A DNA stretch of 64,000 nt from Auricularia sp. M13 (lineage: Eukaryota > Basidiomycota > Agaricomycetes > Auriculariales > Auriculariaceae), in assembly GCA_037042915.1 (NCBI GenBank), contig CM073198.1, positions 4,278,001 through 4,342,000 of the forward strand, given 5' to 3'. Within the stretch, counting starts at the first letter, position 1. Each line of letters opens with the position of its first letter. Below, in pieces: positions 11,131 through 23,110 of this stretch. The translations under genes and the position numbers were made by a program. Under the pieces are notes generated by a model. The model was not told the DNA's origin, ran no database searches, and saw nothing but the letters and a program-made list of their open reading frames with translations.

Positions 11131-12033
11131 CAAGTAGGCGCTCGCACAACGTCGCAGCAAATACAGTATGTGATATTCGAGTCAACCTCGCAAGGCCGGT
11201 GGATACGGGACAGAAGAGACACAATGATTGTGGATAGAAGGATCAGGGCTGCCAAGACGATCCCCGCCTTTATGGATGGTGAGAACTAGTTCGTGGGCCA
11301 CCGGATGGGTGAGAGGCGATGAAGGCTGCACTCGGCGGGGTGGGCTGTAATCTTCTACCGCGCCAGAAGGGTGGTTCACGGGGTGGGTGGGACGGTCCGG
11401 AGCATAGCAGGTTTCGCTTCGTGTTATGACTCCGAAGCGGGGAGTGTCTAGATAGGCCCGTGTACCCTGTAATTCCTTCCTTCCTTCCTTCCGCCGCAGG
11501 ACCTCGGTACGATTTTCCTGTTTCTGTACGAAATCATGGAAGGTTCGCGCTGAGTACTCGGAGATCGATGGTGTGGAGTGAGTGAAAGGCGTTGAGACGT
11601 TTAGGTTCACTGGTGTCCAAGTACCCCACTTTCTCCTTGGCGTCGATCCCTCTCTTCTGACACACAGCTGCTGCCAATGCATCACCCTCTGCGAGCGCGA
11701 AGCATTGGCATCACTCTGTCCACAAGAATTCGCTCTTTGCGCTGAATTCCACCTGTCTCCGTATTTTTGTCGCGGCTCGGCTCCCGCTGTTTGCTCTTTC
11801 CACGCGTGCAGGCCCCCAGTTTCTCCTGGCTTCCCGGTGCTGCTCGCTCAGGACTTGCACTCTGCGATCCATTCTTTCTCCCAGCGACAGACCACAATTT
11901 CAGACCCTTTGATTAGAATTTACCTCAACTTCAGTGGAAGGTCTTGCGCTGGTTCAGTTCCCCGCAGTCCAAGCGAAAGCTGCGTCAAGCATGTAGAGCG
12001 AAGTGTGTGGTTTACTATTACAAGGTCCATCTT
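11131..12033. other. Intergenic, no gene recognised; (CCTT)n tract
   Basis: A CCTT repeat lies at about 11473-11492. The minus frame 11182-11685 (167 codons) has no known family. A weak similarity exists between about 11365-11460 and 19610-19700 (GGGTGGGTGGG then CCGAAGCGGG then TAGGCCC), possibly an old dispersed repeat. Confidence 0.35.
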
Positions 12034-12750
12034 CTACGTCGCAGCGCGGACGCTGGCGCCTTGACGCAATGATAGGAGAGAAATGGCAGCCAAGACAGTG
12101 GATTCGTCCCAATGATTACAAAGCTCCGAGTCAGGCCGTGCTGAAACAGCATCGACATTGATCGCCCCCACTGCTCGGGAATCAGGTCGCTGTCCAGGTG
12201 ACGCCTCGAGTACTGAGTACTTACCGTTCATACCATCGAAGGTCGTTTTCCCGCGGGGGTTTCTCGACTCTCGACGCTTCCCGTAGGCCAACTTAATGAA
12301 ATCCGGATAAGTTGTGAGGTGCCACTGCCGCTCGATTCGCGCAAGCTCGTCGCACGCCAACCGAATCGGAGACATTGGAAGAAGCTCGCGCCACATCTCA
12401 CCAGCAATCCTGCTCACGTCCCGCTGGTCCTGTTTCGCTTCCCGCAAGCATTGATGTAGGGCATTGCGAAAGAACTAATTGTGCTTAGAAGAGATCGATG
12501 GAAATAAGAACCATGCAAGACTCACGAGGAAATTGTTCCGAGGACGCTTCAAGTGTGTACCGGCAATTTGTTTGCGGATGCCTGCGCGACCAGATAGAGG
12601 TTGGGCAGAGTTCAGAGCAGCCAGTATTTCGTGCTCGGTAACGGCTCGGTATATCCTTGGCGGAAAGACGCTGGGAAATCGCGGGTCGACAGAGTAAACA
12701 GGCATCATGCCTCGGCGAACGTCGTCGGATGTCGCCATGTCGAGGACCAT
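12034..12750 (-). CDS. HMG-box DNA-binding protein
   Basis: Two exons, 12750-12526 and 12474-12034, joined by a 51 bp intron with GTGAGT donor and TTAG acceptor (12525-12475). The intron splits the HMG box: exon 1 ends HLKRPRNNFL, and exon 2 starts FFRNALHQCLREAKQDQRDV and continues SRIAGEMWRELLP, DELARIERQWHLTTYP. This is the sequence-specific type of box used by fungal regulators, including mating and sexual-development factors such as MATA_HMG-class proteins. About 220 residues; both exons stay open, so the gene appears intact. An alternative start Met lies four codons downstream. An AT-rich TATATTAATAC-like element sits at about 12796-12806 on the minus-strand 5' side. Its targets are unknown, and mating-type function is only a possibility. 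Confidence 0.85.
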
Positions 12751-13340
12751 GAACTGAGGGTGGAAGTGATGGGATCGAAGCCCGGGCTTTTGGCTTATAT
12801 TAATACTGTCAGTTCATGAGAGCGAGAGAAAGGTATATTGGTACAGCAATATGTGCCTGAAGCGTCCAATTGAGACCGAATGTATATTGAGCAAGCGGCA
12901 ATAGGAGCAATATGTCGGGAGGTCGGAGACAGGCAACGAGACAGGATGTTGAGCTGCCGGAGGGCACGCGAGGCCACTGTAGTTGAACGCGGGCGGCAGG
13001 CAGACATATTGAGCAAGCGGTCGACAGGCAGACATATTGAGCAAGCAGGCGACGGGCAGACATATTGAACAAAGCAGGCCCCGGGCAACGGATCGATCAG
13101 CCACAGACAGGATACTGGGCTGCCGGAGGGCACGTGCGAGGCCAGGACATATTGGTCATGTTGGTTACGGGGCAAGGAGCATGCGGCACACGCCGGGCGT
13201 CACCTCCACGCGATTGCTTCGCCGCTGCGCGACGGCCGACCGCTTGCTGCCCGCCGACGGCGTGCTCTAGCTGGGCCCTGTGCCAGTCCGGACATACCAC
13301 GCGGTCGCCGCCAGCGTGCACTGTGCTGGCGGACGTCGTC
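12751..13340. repeat. Minisatellite region with ATATTGAGCAAG core
   Basis: Units of roughly 23-28 bp with the core ACATATTGAGCAAG and a variable GGCGAC-type spacer are clearest at about 12990-13080, with outlying copies near 12890 and 13145. The same core array recurs at 32208-32420. In both places it lies upstream of a copy of the duplicated proline-rich gene. No gene recognised in the rest of the interval. Confidence 0.85.
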
Positions 13341-14281
13341 TAAAACCGACTGCATCGCAATCGACTCACAGCCGTCTGGCCTGTTGTCAGAATTCGCCGC
13401 CTCCGAAGGCTGGCCTGGGCGCGAGCCTCAAGTGAGTTTCTGTGCAGGCCAGGATTGCTTTCTTGCTCACCGACGCCTAGCGCAATGACTCTGGCGCGGG
13501 CGCGAATCTGATAGCGCGTCTCGTTCAGGCACGCCGATGGGTACGCGCCAGCCCGAGTCGACGGACACCCTCCGGTTTGCCTGGATGAACGGCTCGCTGT
13601 ACGCTAGCCACCTTGTCCGTCTCCAGAACCGAATCCAACGCCGGCTTCCGCTTGAGCTCTCTTCCCCGTCATCCACCACGTGACCTGTCATCGTCCGATG
13701 GCCACATCCGGCGCGTTCACGAGGTCGCGGTGTGAACGTCTCTCTCCGCGGGCAATGGCGCGCTCCATAGCGCGTTTGCCGCCTCGGGCGAGGTGAAACG
13801 GGCCCCATTTTCTGTCCACTACAGCATCCCTCAACACAAGGTAGGTATCGCAACCACCTTCATTACAGTATCTACTTGAAAGACTCATGCTTACCGCAGG
13901 GAACGCCCGTCGCGGCCGCCGCCCGCCGACTCGCCCCACGACTACCAAATTGGCAAAAACTATGCTGGGTCCGCGCCTTATACTCGTCCTGTCGGCGCCG
14001 CGAGATGACGGCGCCCAGGATGGTCGCTCGTGCAGGTCGACTCGACACACCGCATTGCAAACACGCGCCAGCACTACGACGTCGCGGCCGACAGCGGTGC
14101 CGACATCGGAGCGTGCGAGAGGTTGGGCTATTGTCGGGTCTGCTGCTGTTTGACGGTCAGTTTTCCCGCATATCCTACCCATGCGGACGTGCGCTGAATT
14201 TCGCAGAAATGGGTCACGCAAATCGGTGCCGAGATCGCGCGCCAGATGCAATCCGTCTACCTTCTGTGTAACCGTAGGCCC
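13340..14281 (+). other. Gene-like 5' region of duplicated locus A, exons unresolved
   Basis: About 13400-13490 is a diverged match to the intron-bearing segment of the duplicated block (GCCTCAAGTGAG ... TTGCTCACCG ... TAGCGCA, compare 32825-32895). A later GT-AG pair (GTAGGTATCG at about 13840 to ACCGCAG ending near 13900) could join PFSVHYSIPQHK to downstream coding-like sequence. I could not assemble one continuous frame. Confidence 0.35.
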
Positions 14282-15350
14282 ACATGCTCGAGATTCGTTC
14301 CCATCGCAAGCAGGTCCAGCCCTGCGCCTCAAGCGTGAGCTCTTTTCTTTCGCCAGAGTCGGCCCTTTTGCTCACCGGCGCTTAGCACACCGAGTCCGGC
14401 GCGACCAGGACTATGAATGCGCACGCCGTCGTCGCGCCAGGCGGCCGACAGTCGTCGATGGTCCTCGTAAACCCGGTCGACGGCGAGGACAGCGTGCGAG
14501 CGCGGCTTCCGGTACGTGTGATGTCTCCGGCCAACGCGCATTCACCTCCGGTCGCAGCAGGCCTCCTTCCACCACCGCGACACGACGCCCTTGACGGCAG
14601 CGCCCGCTGTTTCTTACAGCCAGCAGTTGTCTTACCCGGCCGTTCCGGCACTCAGTCGCGTAAGCGTTCACTTCCTCTGAAGCTTCAAATGCTAACCTCG
14701 CGCCAGCGTTCTGTTCTCCCCGTTCACAGAACGCCTCCGACGGTACATTCGCCGCCCTCGCGTTCCTTCGCGCGGCCGCCAACACCTCACTGGGCCGTGT
14801 CGAGCGCGGTATCCGTCGCCTCATCGGTTAGTTGCCGCCGCCTGCCCCGTCTGTAGCTCACCTCGAGCGCAGAGCCCGGTCGCGCCCGCGCCTGCTACGC
14901 CGCCCCCGCCCCCGGCCTTCTCAATGCCTGGGCACGCCCCGGCTTTGTCGCCTCGGACCTATCACCGTCTGTACTACGAAAACCCGCCGCCTGCGCCGCC
15001 GTCGCCGCCGCCAGAGTCGCCGGCCCAGACCGCAAAGCACTACAAGCAGCCCGTGGTGCGTCCACATTCGCTATTTCTCCCGCCCTTCCATCTTGACCGA
15101 ATTCCATTTCAGTTGCCCCGCTTGAAACCTCTCGACAAGCCTGCGGCAACACCTCGTACGCTCGATCGGCCCCGGCACGCCGCCGGTCTCGCTCCGTCTC
15201 TGTTGCAGCCACCAGCACCGCCGAGGCTGCCCAGCCCGCTTATGCTCGACCATGGCCGCGCACCCGCTGAGGATATGGTACGTTGGCGCGCCTACGCTCG
15301 CTCCCGACTTCGATTAATGTTGTACAGTCCGCTCGTCTCGCCCGTCCGGT
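14282..15350 (+). CDS. Duplicated proline-rich gene, copy A (3' truncated)
   Basis: Near-identical to 32790-33863. An intron-exon reading is visible on the plus strand: exon ending RKQV/ARASS-like, intron GTGAGC to GCTTAG (about 14335-14385), exon from HTESG to SVRARLP, intron GTACGTGTG to GGTCGCAG, exon QASFHHRDTTPLTAAPAVSY to ALSR, intron GTAAGCG with a GCTAAC branch site to GCCAG (about 14660-14705), exon RSVLPVHRTPPTVHSPPSRS, intron GTTAGT to GCGCAG, exon SPVAPAPATPPPPPAF to YYENPP, intron GTGCGT to TTTCAG (about 15056-15113), exon LPRLKPLDKPAATPRT, then donor GTACGT at about 15279. The product would be Pro/Ser/Ala-rich and largely disordered. The family is unknown. Unlike copy B, its homology stops near 15350, so the C-terminus is missing. 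Confidence 0.5.
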
Positions 15351-16783
15351 CATCGCCCTCCTACGCTGCACAGCGGTTTGCTTCAATAAAGACTGCTAGC
15401 ATACTGTGGCTGCTTTTCGTTTGTCGCCTTTGCAGTCGCTATCACTCTCCGCGTTTGCCTATTGTCAGACACCTTTTACTCCCGTACTGCCCACAGTCGT
15501 CTGCATCGTTTCTCCGGGGCGTGCATCTCCCATCATCGTCCGCCAAAATGCTGATTTCCTGTGTTCTGATCTCCTTTGTCTGCGCGAATCTCCTATGCTG
15601 GGTCTTCGACCGTTTTTGACCCTGTCCACGACCTTTGCCGTCTGACAACTTTCCGCCAGACGCCCTACCGAGTGCCCCGCCATCCTCATTCCCTATTCAT
15701 CCCCACTGCACGTCCTCTGTCGCAATCCTTGGGCACTAGCGGCTGTTTTCTTGTTTTCCTGACCCTTGCTCATTCCCATTGTCCTTATCTGATGCTCGAT
15801 CTCGCACGACTTGCGCCAAGCGCGACAATCCTTATCGCATTCCCTCTTCGCGGCTCACGGTGCTCTGCTTGTATGACTCAAACTGCAGCCTCTGAACATA
15901 TTTGGTGATAGGAATGTACAGCAAACCCGGGATTCGACTTGAGAGCCGCTTCAGATCACTTCGATGTCGACCTGAACCGCGTCTAGGAACTCCACGACGT
16001 GGTTTTCCGTCTACGCATCCTTCTTAGAGGGTAGCTTGGGCTAGGGGACTGCACGTACTACGTCGAACTGCCCGATGGTGACTTTAACGCTTTTGACATT
16101 CCCGATAGTCATGCCTTCGGCTTGCAAATGCTGGTGGACGCTCAGAATACGCTGAGAATAAGCAAACGAGGATCTAGTGCACACCGAAGAAACCAACGAT
16201 AGGAACGACACAGCGAGATGCTTCGGAAGTTCCTGCGAGCCATTGTGCGCGATCTTGATGAGCTGGATGACGGATAAGTTATCACTAATGCGTTAGAAAG
16301 CCAATGACTGACTGCCAGGAGCTTCTCGTCGTCGTAACCAGTAATCTCGCCGAGTGCGCGGGTGGACATCGTGGACCAAGCTTGCGAGTAGAGGTAAGTT
16401 GTGTGCGAATTTTATAGCGAACGCGTTTTTGGGCACGTGTTTTGATAACGCTGCGAAAAGGTTGTATTGAGTCTCCGGTGCCTATTTGTCCTTCATGCTG
16501 TCAGCCCGTCTAATGAAATCTGGAGATCTAGATCTGTTGTATCCAGACATGTGCCTACCTTGAAACGGGAATCGTACTGATTTTATTGTTCGCTCAGGAT
16601 GGCTTGGTCCGGCCATCGTCGCGCAACGTGCAAAACGTTGGCAGCCACCGGCACCTGCGTGCGCCGTTAACGCGCTCCCTTCGGCCACTGGCAGTGATAT
16701 ATCGTGCGACGTCAACTGCAGTACGCCGCAGGAGCAGCTGGAGCCGTGTTGAGGAAGAATCGGATGAAATCGAGTGCTACTTA
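15351..16783. other. No gene recognised
   Basis: 15350-15910 is pyrimidine-rich on the plus strand, with one hydrophobic open stretch (MLISCVLISFVCANLLCWVF at 15548-15607) but no gene structure I trust. 15910-16783 has only short frames. A possible minus frame at 16142-16369 has no known relatives. Confidence 0.35.
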
Positions 16784-17122
16784 CAGCGTTTGCAGTAAAG
16801 CTTGTCAGTAGCGACTTTTTTTTCGGAAGACATTTTTTTTCTGCGATCACTGTGGGCAAGCTCCTAGACCCAACAGGCCGGTTCTGCGTGGGATCGACGT
16901 CACCTCCCGGCAGGATCGACGTCAGCCGAACGTACAGCGGAGGGTCTTCCGAGGGGTCGCAAGCGTGTTGTGCACGCTAAGCGACTCCTCGGCAACCCCT
17001 TGTCGCGCCCCGATGACGGGCAGAAGCAGGCCCCTCGACTGCAGCTGCTGCACTTGATCGCAGAAAAAAAGTTCATTCCGAAAAAAAAACCGCTACTGAC
17101 AAGCTTTACTGCAAACGCTGTA
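16782..17122. mobile_element. TA-flanked foldback MITE (Tc1/mariner-like size)
   Basis: 337 bp element (16784-17120) bounded by TA on both sides. Terminal inverted repeats of about 65-70 bp begin CAGCGTTTGCAGTAAAGCTT on the left and end with its complement on the right. They stay matched through GTCAGTAGCG, a run of T, TTCGGAA and CTGCGATC. The interior has no coding capacity for a transposase. TA target duplication plus long inverted repeats fits a non-autonomous Tc1/mariner-type MITE. The flanking T/A would also permit a TWA-type reading, which I judge less likely because the triplets differ. Confidence 0.85.
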
Positions 17123-17829
17123 ACGAATTGCGTTCGAGAACAAGCTGTTACAGGAGGACATATCTGAAGCGATCCTCTCCGTAAGGCCGGCATAAAACCT
17201 TGAATTTTAAATGGGCAACAAGGTACATCGTACACTGCGTTTCTCGCCGGTATTTTCTAATGCCTAAATCTGCAGGCTCTGGTTGCTGCTCTGCTTCCTT
17301 CGAATCCTCGGGGGTAAATTCCTCTCCTGTCCTACCTGGCGGGTCATGTCTCTGTCACATCCGGAATTAGCCACAAGCGTTGGTAGGGGAGTTTCGCGAC
17401 AGTTGAGAAGAGGGAAGTCGACAGGCTCGAAACCGCGGACGGGGACGACCCTATAGACAGCGATGGTTTAGAATCTGTGGCAATTATGTAACTCTCATAG
17501 TCGGACAATTCTACAAGCTTCGATCCTCAGGATGGAAAAATAAAGGAATTAGTCTCTCGTGGTTGTGACGGGCATCTTGTGCCCTTCTCTCCGCACTGTC
17601 CTAGACAGTGTGTGTGGGGTTGCCTCGGCCCGATTGCTCTGTCACTGACCCGAAAATGCCAAGAATGGCTTTGAGTGGCAAGCGGAAACCGTAGGCGGCT
17701 TGAAACCGAGTTGGAAACCCAAACAGCGCGATCCAACTCGGGTGGAAGCCCGAAACCCACACAAGAGAGCGAAATGATCAATTTAAATTTTGATAGCAGT
17801 ATCTAGGAGCAATATGTCCCGATGCTGAA
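17123..17829. other. Intergenic, no gene recognised
   Basis: Only short frames on both strands and no family resemblance. Confidence 0.4.
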
Positions 17830-19170
17830 GTAAATCTCAAGACCATCCCAATGCAGCTGCGCAAATTGAAGCGGGTCTCCTCGGCCGGCGGAAGCACCGA
17901 GGACCATCGTGACCTCGCAGCGGCAAATGGTAGCATCGGCCTGCTAACCAGCAGAACCGAGTAGTGCCCGAGGGTTGGTGTGCCCGCAGCCGGCTGCGGC
18001 AAAATGCAGCCGGCGTCTTCGGCGAACACACTGAGGATAACGTGGCACTGGCATCGGCATGTCTCCAAACACCTGCAGGCACAAGATAAACTTCGTGAAT
18101 GTGCGTTAGCACAGCAAAGCGTCGTCCTCGCTGCTGCAAAACGCTACTGCAAGATGCAGCGGCGCCGTGGGTAGCATGACTGGCCGTGGCCACAACGCGA
18201 GCCAGCCAACCAGCTGTAGGCACATTGTGAAATGCGGGCATATTCGCAAAGCATGTGAACGAGAAACGGTAAAATTAAGGCAGCGGTGCGTAAGAGCCTA
18301 CCAGCCAACCATCCGCAGGCGCGTAATGCCCGTGAATGTGCACGGTTGTACAGAGCAGCTGCCTGAAGCGCAGCGAGGATTCTTGGCGGACGACGGCGCC
18401 GAGGACAGTACAAATGGCAGCGGCGCGCAGCGCAGGGCAGCCAACCACCTACTGGCACATGCGGGACCCGGGTGCGCTCACAGAGCTTAGCACAACTTGC
18501 TGCGAGAAAGCAGCGGGCATCCTCGGCGGATGAAGACCCCAAGGACAATGACCATTGTGTCGCGGCACAAGGATTACTGGCCAGTCCGACCCGCAAACAT
18601 GTGGTGCATCATAAATGGAATCAGCAGACTGCGTGACACAAAATGGGCGGGCGGTCTGAACTGAGCCGGCGCGATGTCATACACAATGCCCGCATATGGC
18701 GAGGCTCATGAACAAAAATAACACAATGAAACCGGCGACCAAGAGCCATTGACGGAGCCCGTGAAGTGGCTCGAGCAGCATAGCGCAACGCAAACTATGA
18801 GCGGGCGGGCTGCAGAGCAGAACACGACCCAGCCCGCGCGACGTGAATATGTAATGCCCACGAATGGCACACAGAATGCGTGGCACAACGCAATCGAGAA
18901 CGACACCCGCACTGCTGGAGCCCGTGAAGTGGCTCGAGCAGAATGGCTAGAGCGCAAAGTATGGGCGGCCGGCCTGCAGAGCAGAACCCAACCGAGCCCG
19001 TGCGATGTGATATTTGATGGCCGCAAATGGCACACAGAGTACGTGACGCAATCGAGAACGATACCCGCCCTGCTGTCGCCCGTGACGTGGCTCGAGCAGG
19101 ACGGGCGCAACGCAACGCAAATAAACGAGAACCACAAAGGAACTCACTCGTCACACGTCGTGGAGAGCTC
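17830..19170. repeat. Degenerate tandem-repeat cluster, including ~160 bp units
   Basis: Between about 18600 and 19110 a unit of roughly 160 bp repeats at least three times; its anchor GCCCGTGAAGTGGCTCGAGC starts near 18757, 18917 and (variant) 19077. A more decayed repeat series precedes it from about 17950, with recurring CAGCCAACC and CCTGAAG/GGCGAC-type words and minus-strand echoes of a WLAG peptide. No protein family found; stop codons interrupt all frames. Confidence 0.75.
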
Positions 19171-22100
19171 ACGGCATCATCATGAGCGCGTCGCTGTCCC
19201 TACATGAGCGGGAGACTCGTACAATCCGGTGCGGACGAAGCGGCGCCCGCGTCGGCTCGCCCGTCTAGTCAGCGCCATTCGATGCGGTCGCGACAGCGAC
19301 CCGTAACCGAGGCGCCAGCGACCCTTGGCCGAAGCACAAGCGAGGGCGATGGAAGCTGCGCCATGCAGCACGGCACCGTGGGCGGCGGCTTGCAGGGCGA
19401 TGCGGAGCGTCGGTCGTCGTCGTCAGGGGCGAACGTCGGCGTACGGCGAGGACTTGAAGGCCGCAAAGTATTCAACATGTAGGCCGAGTGGCACGCAACC
19501 CACGCAGAAGAAACGCGCCGACACGAGGCACGCGAGATGGTCCTCTGTCTGTACAGAGGGGCCTTCGTGTCTCTTCGACCGAGAGGCTTCAGCAAGGTTC
19601 ACGTGGAGCATTGGGTGGGTGGGTTGGACCGGCGGGCCGTTTGATGAGTCTTGCGGTACCGCCGAAGCGGGAGAGGTCTTTGTAGGCCCATTACCTCCTG
19701 TACTACTACTACTACTACTACGTGGCGCGGCGACATCCTTTTGCGGTCGAGCTGGTGCGCAGCGTTTCCAGACAACTCAAGCAGCTCCGCGATAAGGTAA
19801 TCGACCACAGCCGTCAGATAGATACGGTTGCGCGCAGTTGGCGTTGGGTCAGGGGATGTGCTTTCAAGGATAGCATAGTTGCGTTTTGACATGCAAAGGC
19901 TAGCTGATGGCATGCCATGCGGGCTGGCGGACGCTTGTAGTAGCTTATGACGCGCTCTTCAGAAGAGTGGATAGTATAATGGAGTCGAGGATTGTGCTCT
20001 GGGGATGGGTACATAGTCAACGAAACACGCGACGGCGTCGGGCGCGCTCACTCACCCCCTTTCGACGAGAGGTTTGCCGGCTGTTGCAAAGGAAAATGCG
20101 GGGAATCCCTCCCGCGTGCACAGCGTGGCGATCTTCACGCTGACCGACGGTGCATCAAGTCATCCACCCACGCCCAACCAGCGACTTCTACTGTCGACGG
20201 TAAGACGCATATGGAAACTGCAGGTAGAAACTCACCTCGTTGTACTACCGGCGCGCCATCGTGATCTCGCACCACTCCTTCACTTCGCGAAACAAGATGT
20301 GCTCCCTCACCGCCTGCACGTAAGGTTACAGGATCAGCTAACGAGAATAGAGATGGCGCGGCTACGCACAGAATGAAACTTGGTGCTCTATCCCGACAGC
20401 GAGGCCGTCAATGACCAGCCTAGGCGACATAGTTGCTGACGACGGTCTTCTAGTCTATCTGCAGCGCATTGAGGTCACGACGGTCTTTGGCGGCCACCTT
20501 TTACTCGTCGTCAGCGGTTACAGCACGTACTGCCTCTTAGACGGCTAATCGGTAATCCGCGCCCTGTCGAGGATTTCAACTGCCCGGCTATGGTGCAAAA
20601 CCAACGGGCGATGTCAGGCCGAGCTGTCACAGCGAACCTAGGACGCAAGACAAACGCATTTCATGGCACTAGTCTTCCTTCGCACAGGGCGACATGGTCC
20701 GAGCGAGATCCATGATTGTAGAGCAGGTAGAAGAGTCGTGACGAACAGGAAGAACTTGGGAAGAACCCACTGGCACGCTTCGGGCTCCGACTGAACGTTC
20801 CCATCGTGCGCACGTAGATAGACGCGTAGGCCATTCAAGCCATCCGACTGCTGTACAAGTCTGCCAGCGAACACCTGACGCTCAGCCAAGTTGTCGAATT
20901 CAACACAAGAGAGGGTTAAATACATTTCAAGGAAGGCGCGTCGTTCGTCTTACTCGACTGTAAAATATCTGACCTTGATATCTGCAAATATAGAAATGCC
21001 TGCAGGCTCGACTGTGAAAACTCGGCGCAGGTCGTCATAGCATAGCGACGTGAAAGCATAGTGGTCACGCCGTTCTTGTACTACTCGGACGCCGATATTG
21101 TGACCATCATCGCTCTGAAGGCGGGCGCTGCGCTGGAGAATCTGGACGTCGTTGCTGGTGATGGCCGCTCTCCCGCAAATCGGCCATGCTGCCCTAAATT
21201 CGGCGAAGCCGGGATGGATGTGCACAAGTCGGTGGTATCTGCTCGATACTTACGGCTTCTGCGTCATTGCTGATGAATGACAATAGATCGATGCCTTCGA
21301 TCTTGTTTCCCATCCCCCTGGGCGGTCGCGGCATCTTGACCGTCTCAAGAAATGGCGAGAAGCTCTGGCTGAGGAGTTGCCAGAAGTTATCAACGTCTAT
21401 GGCGCACGCCTGTACGGGGGCTTGGGCCAGTACCACATGCTGCCGCCGTCCTTGCATATGCCACCATCTACCGCGAGAAACCAGGTCTCTTCCGTCGTAA
21501 GAGTGGGTCTGGCCTCGTCGATGGTCGGGAATCTTTGCTTGTTCACCGTATGACCTAGCTCGACGAAGTGCGGCAATCTACTATGTTCTAACTGCGGCTG
21601 TTGATAATTATGTTTAGTGGTTGGCGGGGCGGCGCATCCTGGTCGCGAAGCACGGATGGCAGTCGGCCGGCGTCACGCGAAGATGAGGACCACGGTGACT
21701 TTGATGTTTTCCTCTCGGATCTGTACTTGGACCCAGGACGGCACATGCGCAAAAAGCGTCTGCGGGCGCGATGCCCCGACGGCAGAACCGGCTCTAGGTC
21801 AGGCAGATGCACACGAACGACGTTGAGCCCACGACACCGGCTCGCGCTCCCGCAAGGCATCGTTGACGGCGTGGATATGGTGCGCATCGCTGACATCCAT
21901 TTGCAGCAGCACTTCGACAAGCGACGGACGAACTGAAACGCGAAAGTTCAGCTCCACCGGCGCTGTCAATGCCTTGTGCAGACGACCGCTTGCGCGGTAT
22001 CGTTATGATCGAGATTTGGAACGACGGGTTTGCCAGGCTGGAGGCAGAGGATAACATTGGTCTACAGAAAATTTCGTATGTCTTTGTTCGTGTTTTATCC

Positions 22101-22294
22101 CTCTTAGGCTATTATTCATCTCGCCTCGTTTTCCTCAATGATCATCGGCTAACTATTACTTCCCTGCTTGTCGCAGGCAGCAGGCTCCATCGCCGACTTC
22201 CGCACCACACCATTCACCTATCCAGAGCTGCTTTACCGGTATGCTGAGGACACCTTCCCGGCGTCGTCCCGCGGCCAGTTAGGCGACCCACAGC
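19171..22294. other. Unresolved region with scattered decayed coding fragments
   Basis: A (TAC)n triplet run lies at about 19700-19720. On the minus strand between 22000 and 20640 several adjoining frames look like parts of one decayed gene (for example WFLAVDGGICKDGGSMWYW in a frame near 21490-21430 and RVVQERRDHYAFTSLCYDDL near 21090-21030), but I do not recognise the family and the frames are broken by stops. Confidence 0.3.
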
Positions 22295-22306
22295 AGTCAA
22301 ATGTTC

Positions 22307-22894
22307 GTGCTCGAGCTCGTGCAAACCCGAATCGTCGCATACATGGCGGAAAAGCTGGGACTCATCTCCGAGACGCAATTCGGCGGCGTCCCCGGCCGCT
22401 CTGTCGAGGATGCCGCACTCACGTTCGCACACGACGTTGAGGCGGCGGAGGCCAAGAGGTTGGCCACATCCGCACTGACGTTCGACATTACCGGCTACTT
22501 TGACCGGGTCAGCCATCCGCGCCTTCTCACGGTTCTTCGGGACGGTGGCCTCCCACACGCGCTGCTGCTCTGGGTCGCGTCTTTCCTGACAGACCGCGAG
22601 ACCGCTATTCGACTCGACGGCGAAATGGACGCGATGCTGCCCGTCCCGCACGGGCATACCGCAAGGATCACCGGTGTCGCCGATTTTGGCGGCGATCTTC
22701 AGCAAGACACTCGACGACAGGATCCGCGCAGCTGCGCCCATTATTCGGGCTTCGCTTCCGGCAGAAGACGAGCCCATAGAGGGTCGATTGGGCATGTTCG
22801 TCGATGATGGCAAGCTCTATGCATCGGTCAAGTCGCTCGATACGAACGTCCGCCACTTGCGTGCCCTCTTCAACGTAGCGACGCTGGGCGGCTG
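22307..22894 (+). pseudogene. LINE reverse transcriptase domain, frame-broken
   Basis: Conserved RT blocks are VLELVQTRIVAYMAEKLGLI, QFGGVPGRSVEDAALTF, ALTFDITGYFDRVSHPRLL (first catalytic Asp in FDITG), LLLWVASFLTDRETAIRLDG, a GSPVSPILAAIFSKTLDD block in another frame, and GMFVDDGKLYASV (the FVDD catalytic pair). A +1-type shift lies near 22655 between the 'PV' and 'GSP' blocks. A stop at 22893-22895 precedes a further frame change into the linker. The domain lacks its first motifs because the insertion is 5' truncated. Confidence 0.92.
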
Positions 22895-23110
22895 ATGAGG
22901 GTCTGCTTCTCGACGACGCAAAACGCGACTTGGCGCACTTCACGGGCAAGCTGCTGAAGCTGGGCGGGCAAAGCCTGAAGCAGTTGCCACGCCCCTCTCT
23001 GACTCTACCGAACAATGACGGCTCGACAACAACGCTCCGTCCAGCCACAACATATCGCTGGCTTGGCATCATCTGGGACCCTCAGATGACGTTCGCGGCG
23101 TGTCAAGACA

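Noticed and set aside
12885-13090. Regularly spaced repeats considered as a CRISPR array
   Set aside because: Spacers are variants of one another, unit length is irregular, the genome is eukaryotic and no cas-like gene is present.
12795-13175. Minus frames with repeated LLNMSACRP / AQYVCLS peptides
   Set aside because: Translation of the ATATTGAGCAAG minisatellite, seen in all three frames.
11360-19700. Weak similarity between about 11365-11460 and 19610-19700 as a named transposon
   Set aside because: Only about 90 bp of patchy similarity, no termini and no target duplication; kept only as a remark.
22301-22807. RT frame starting at ATG 22301 as a complete domesticated reverse transcriptase
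   Set aside because: The ATG belongs to the target-site duplication; the domain lacks its N-terminal motifs and shifts frame before the catalytic FVDD.
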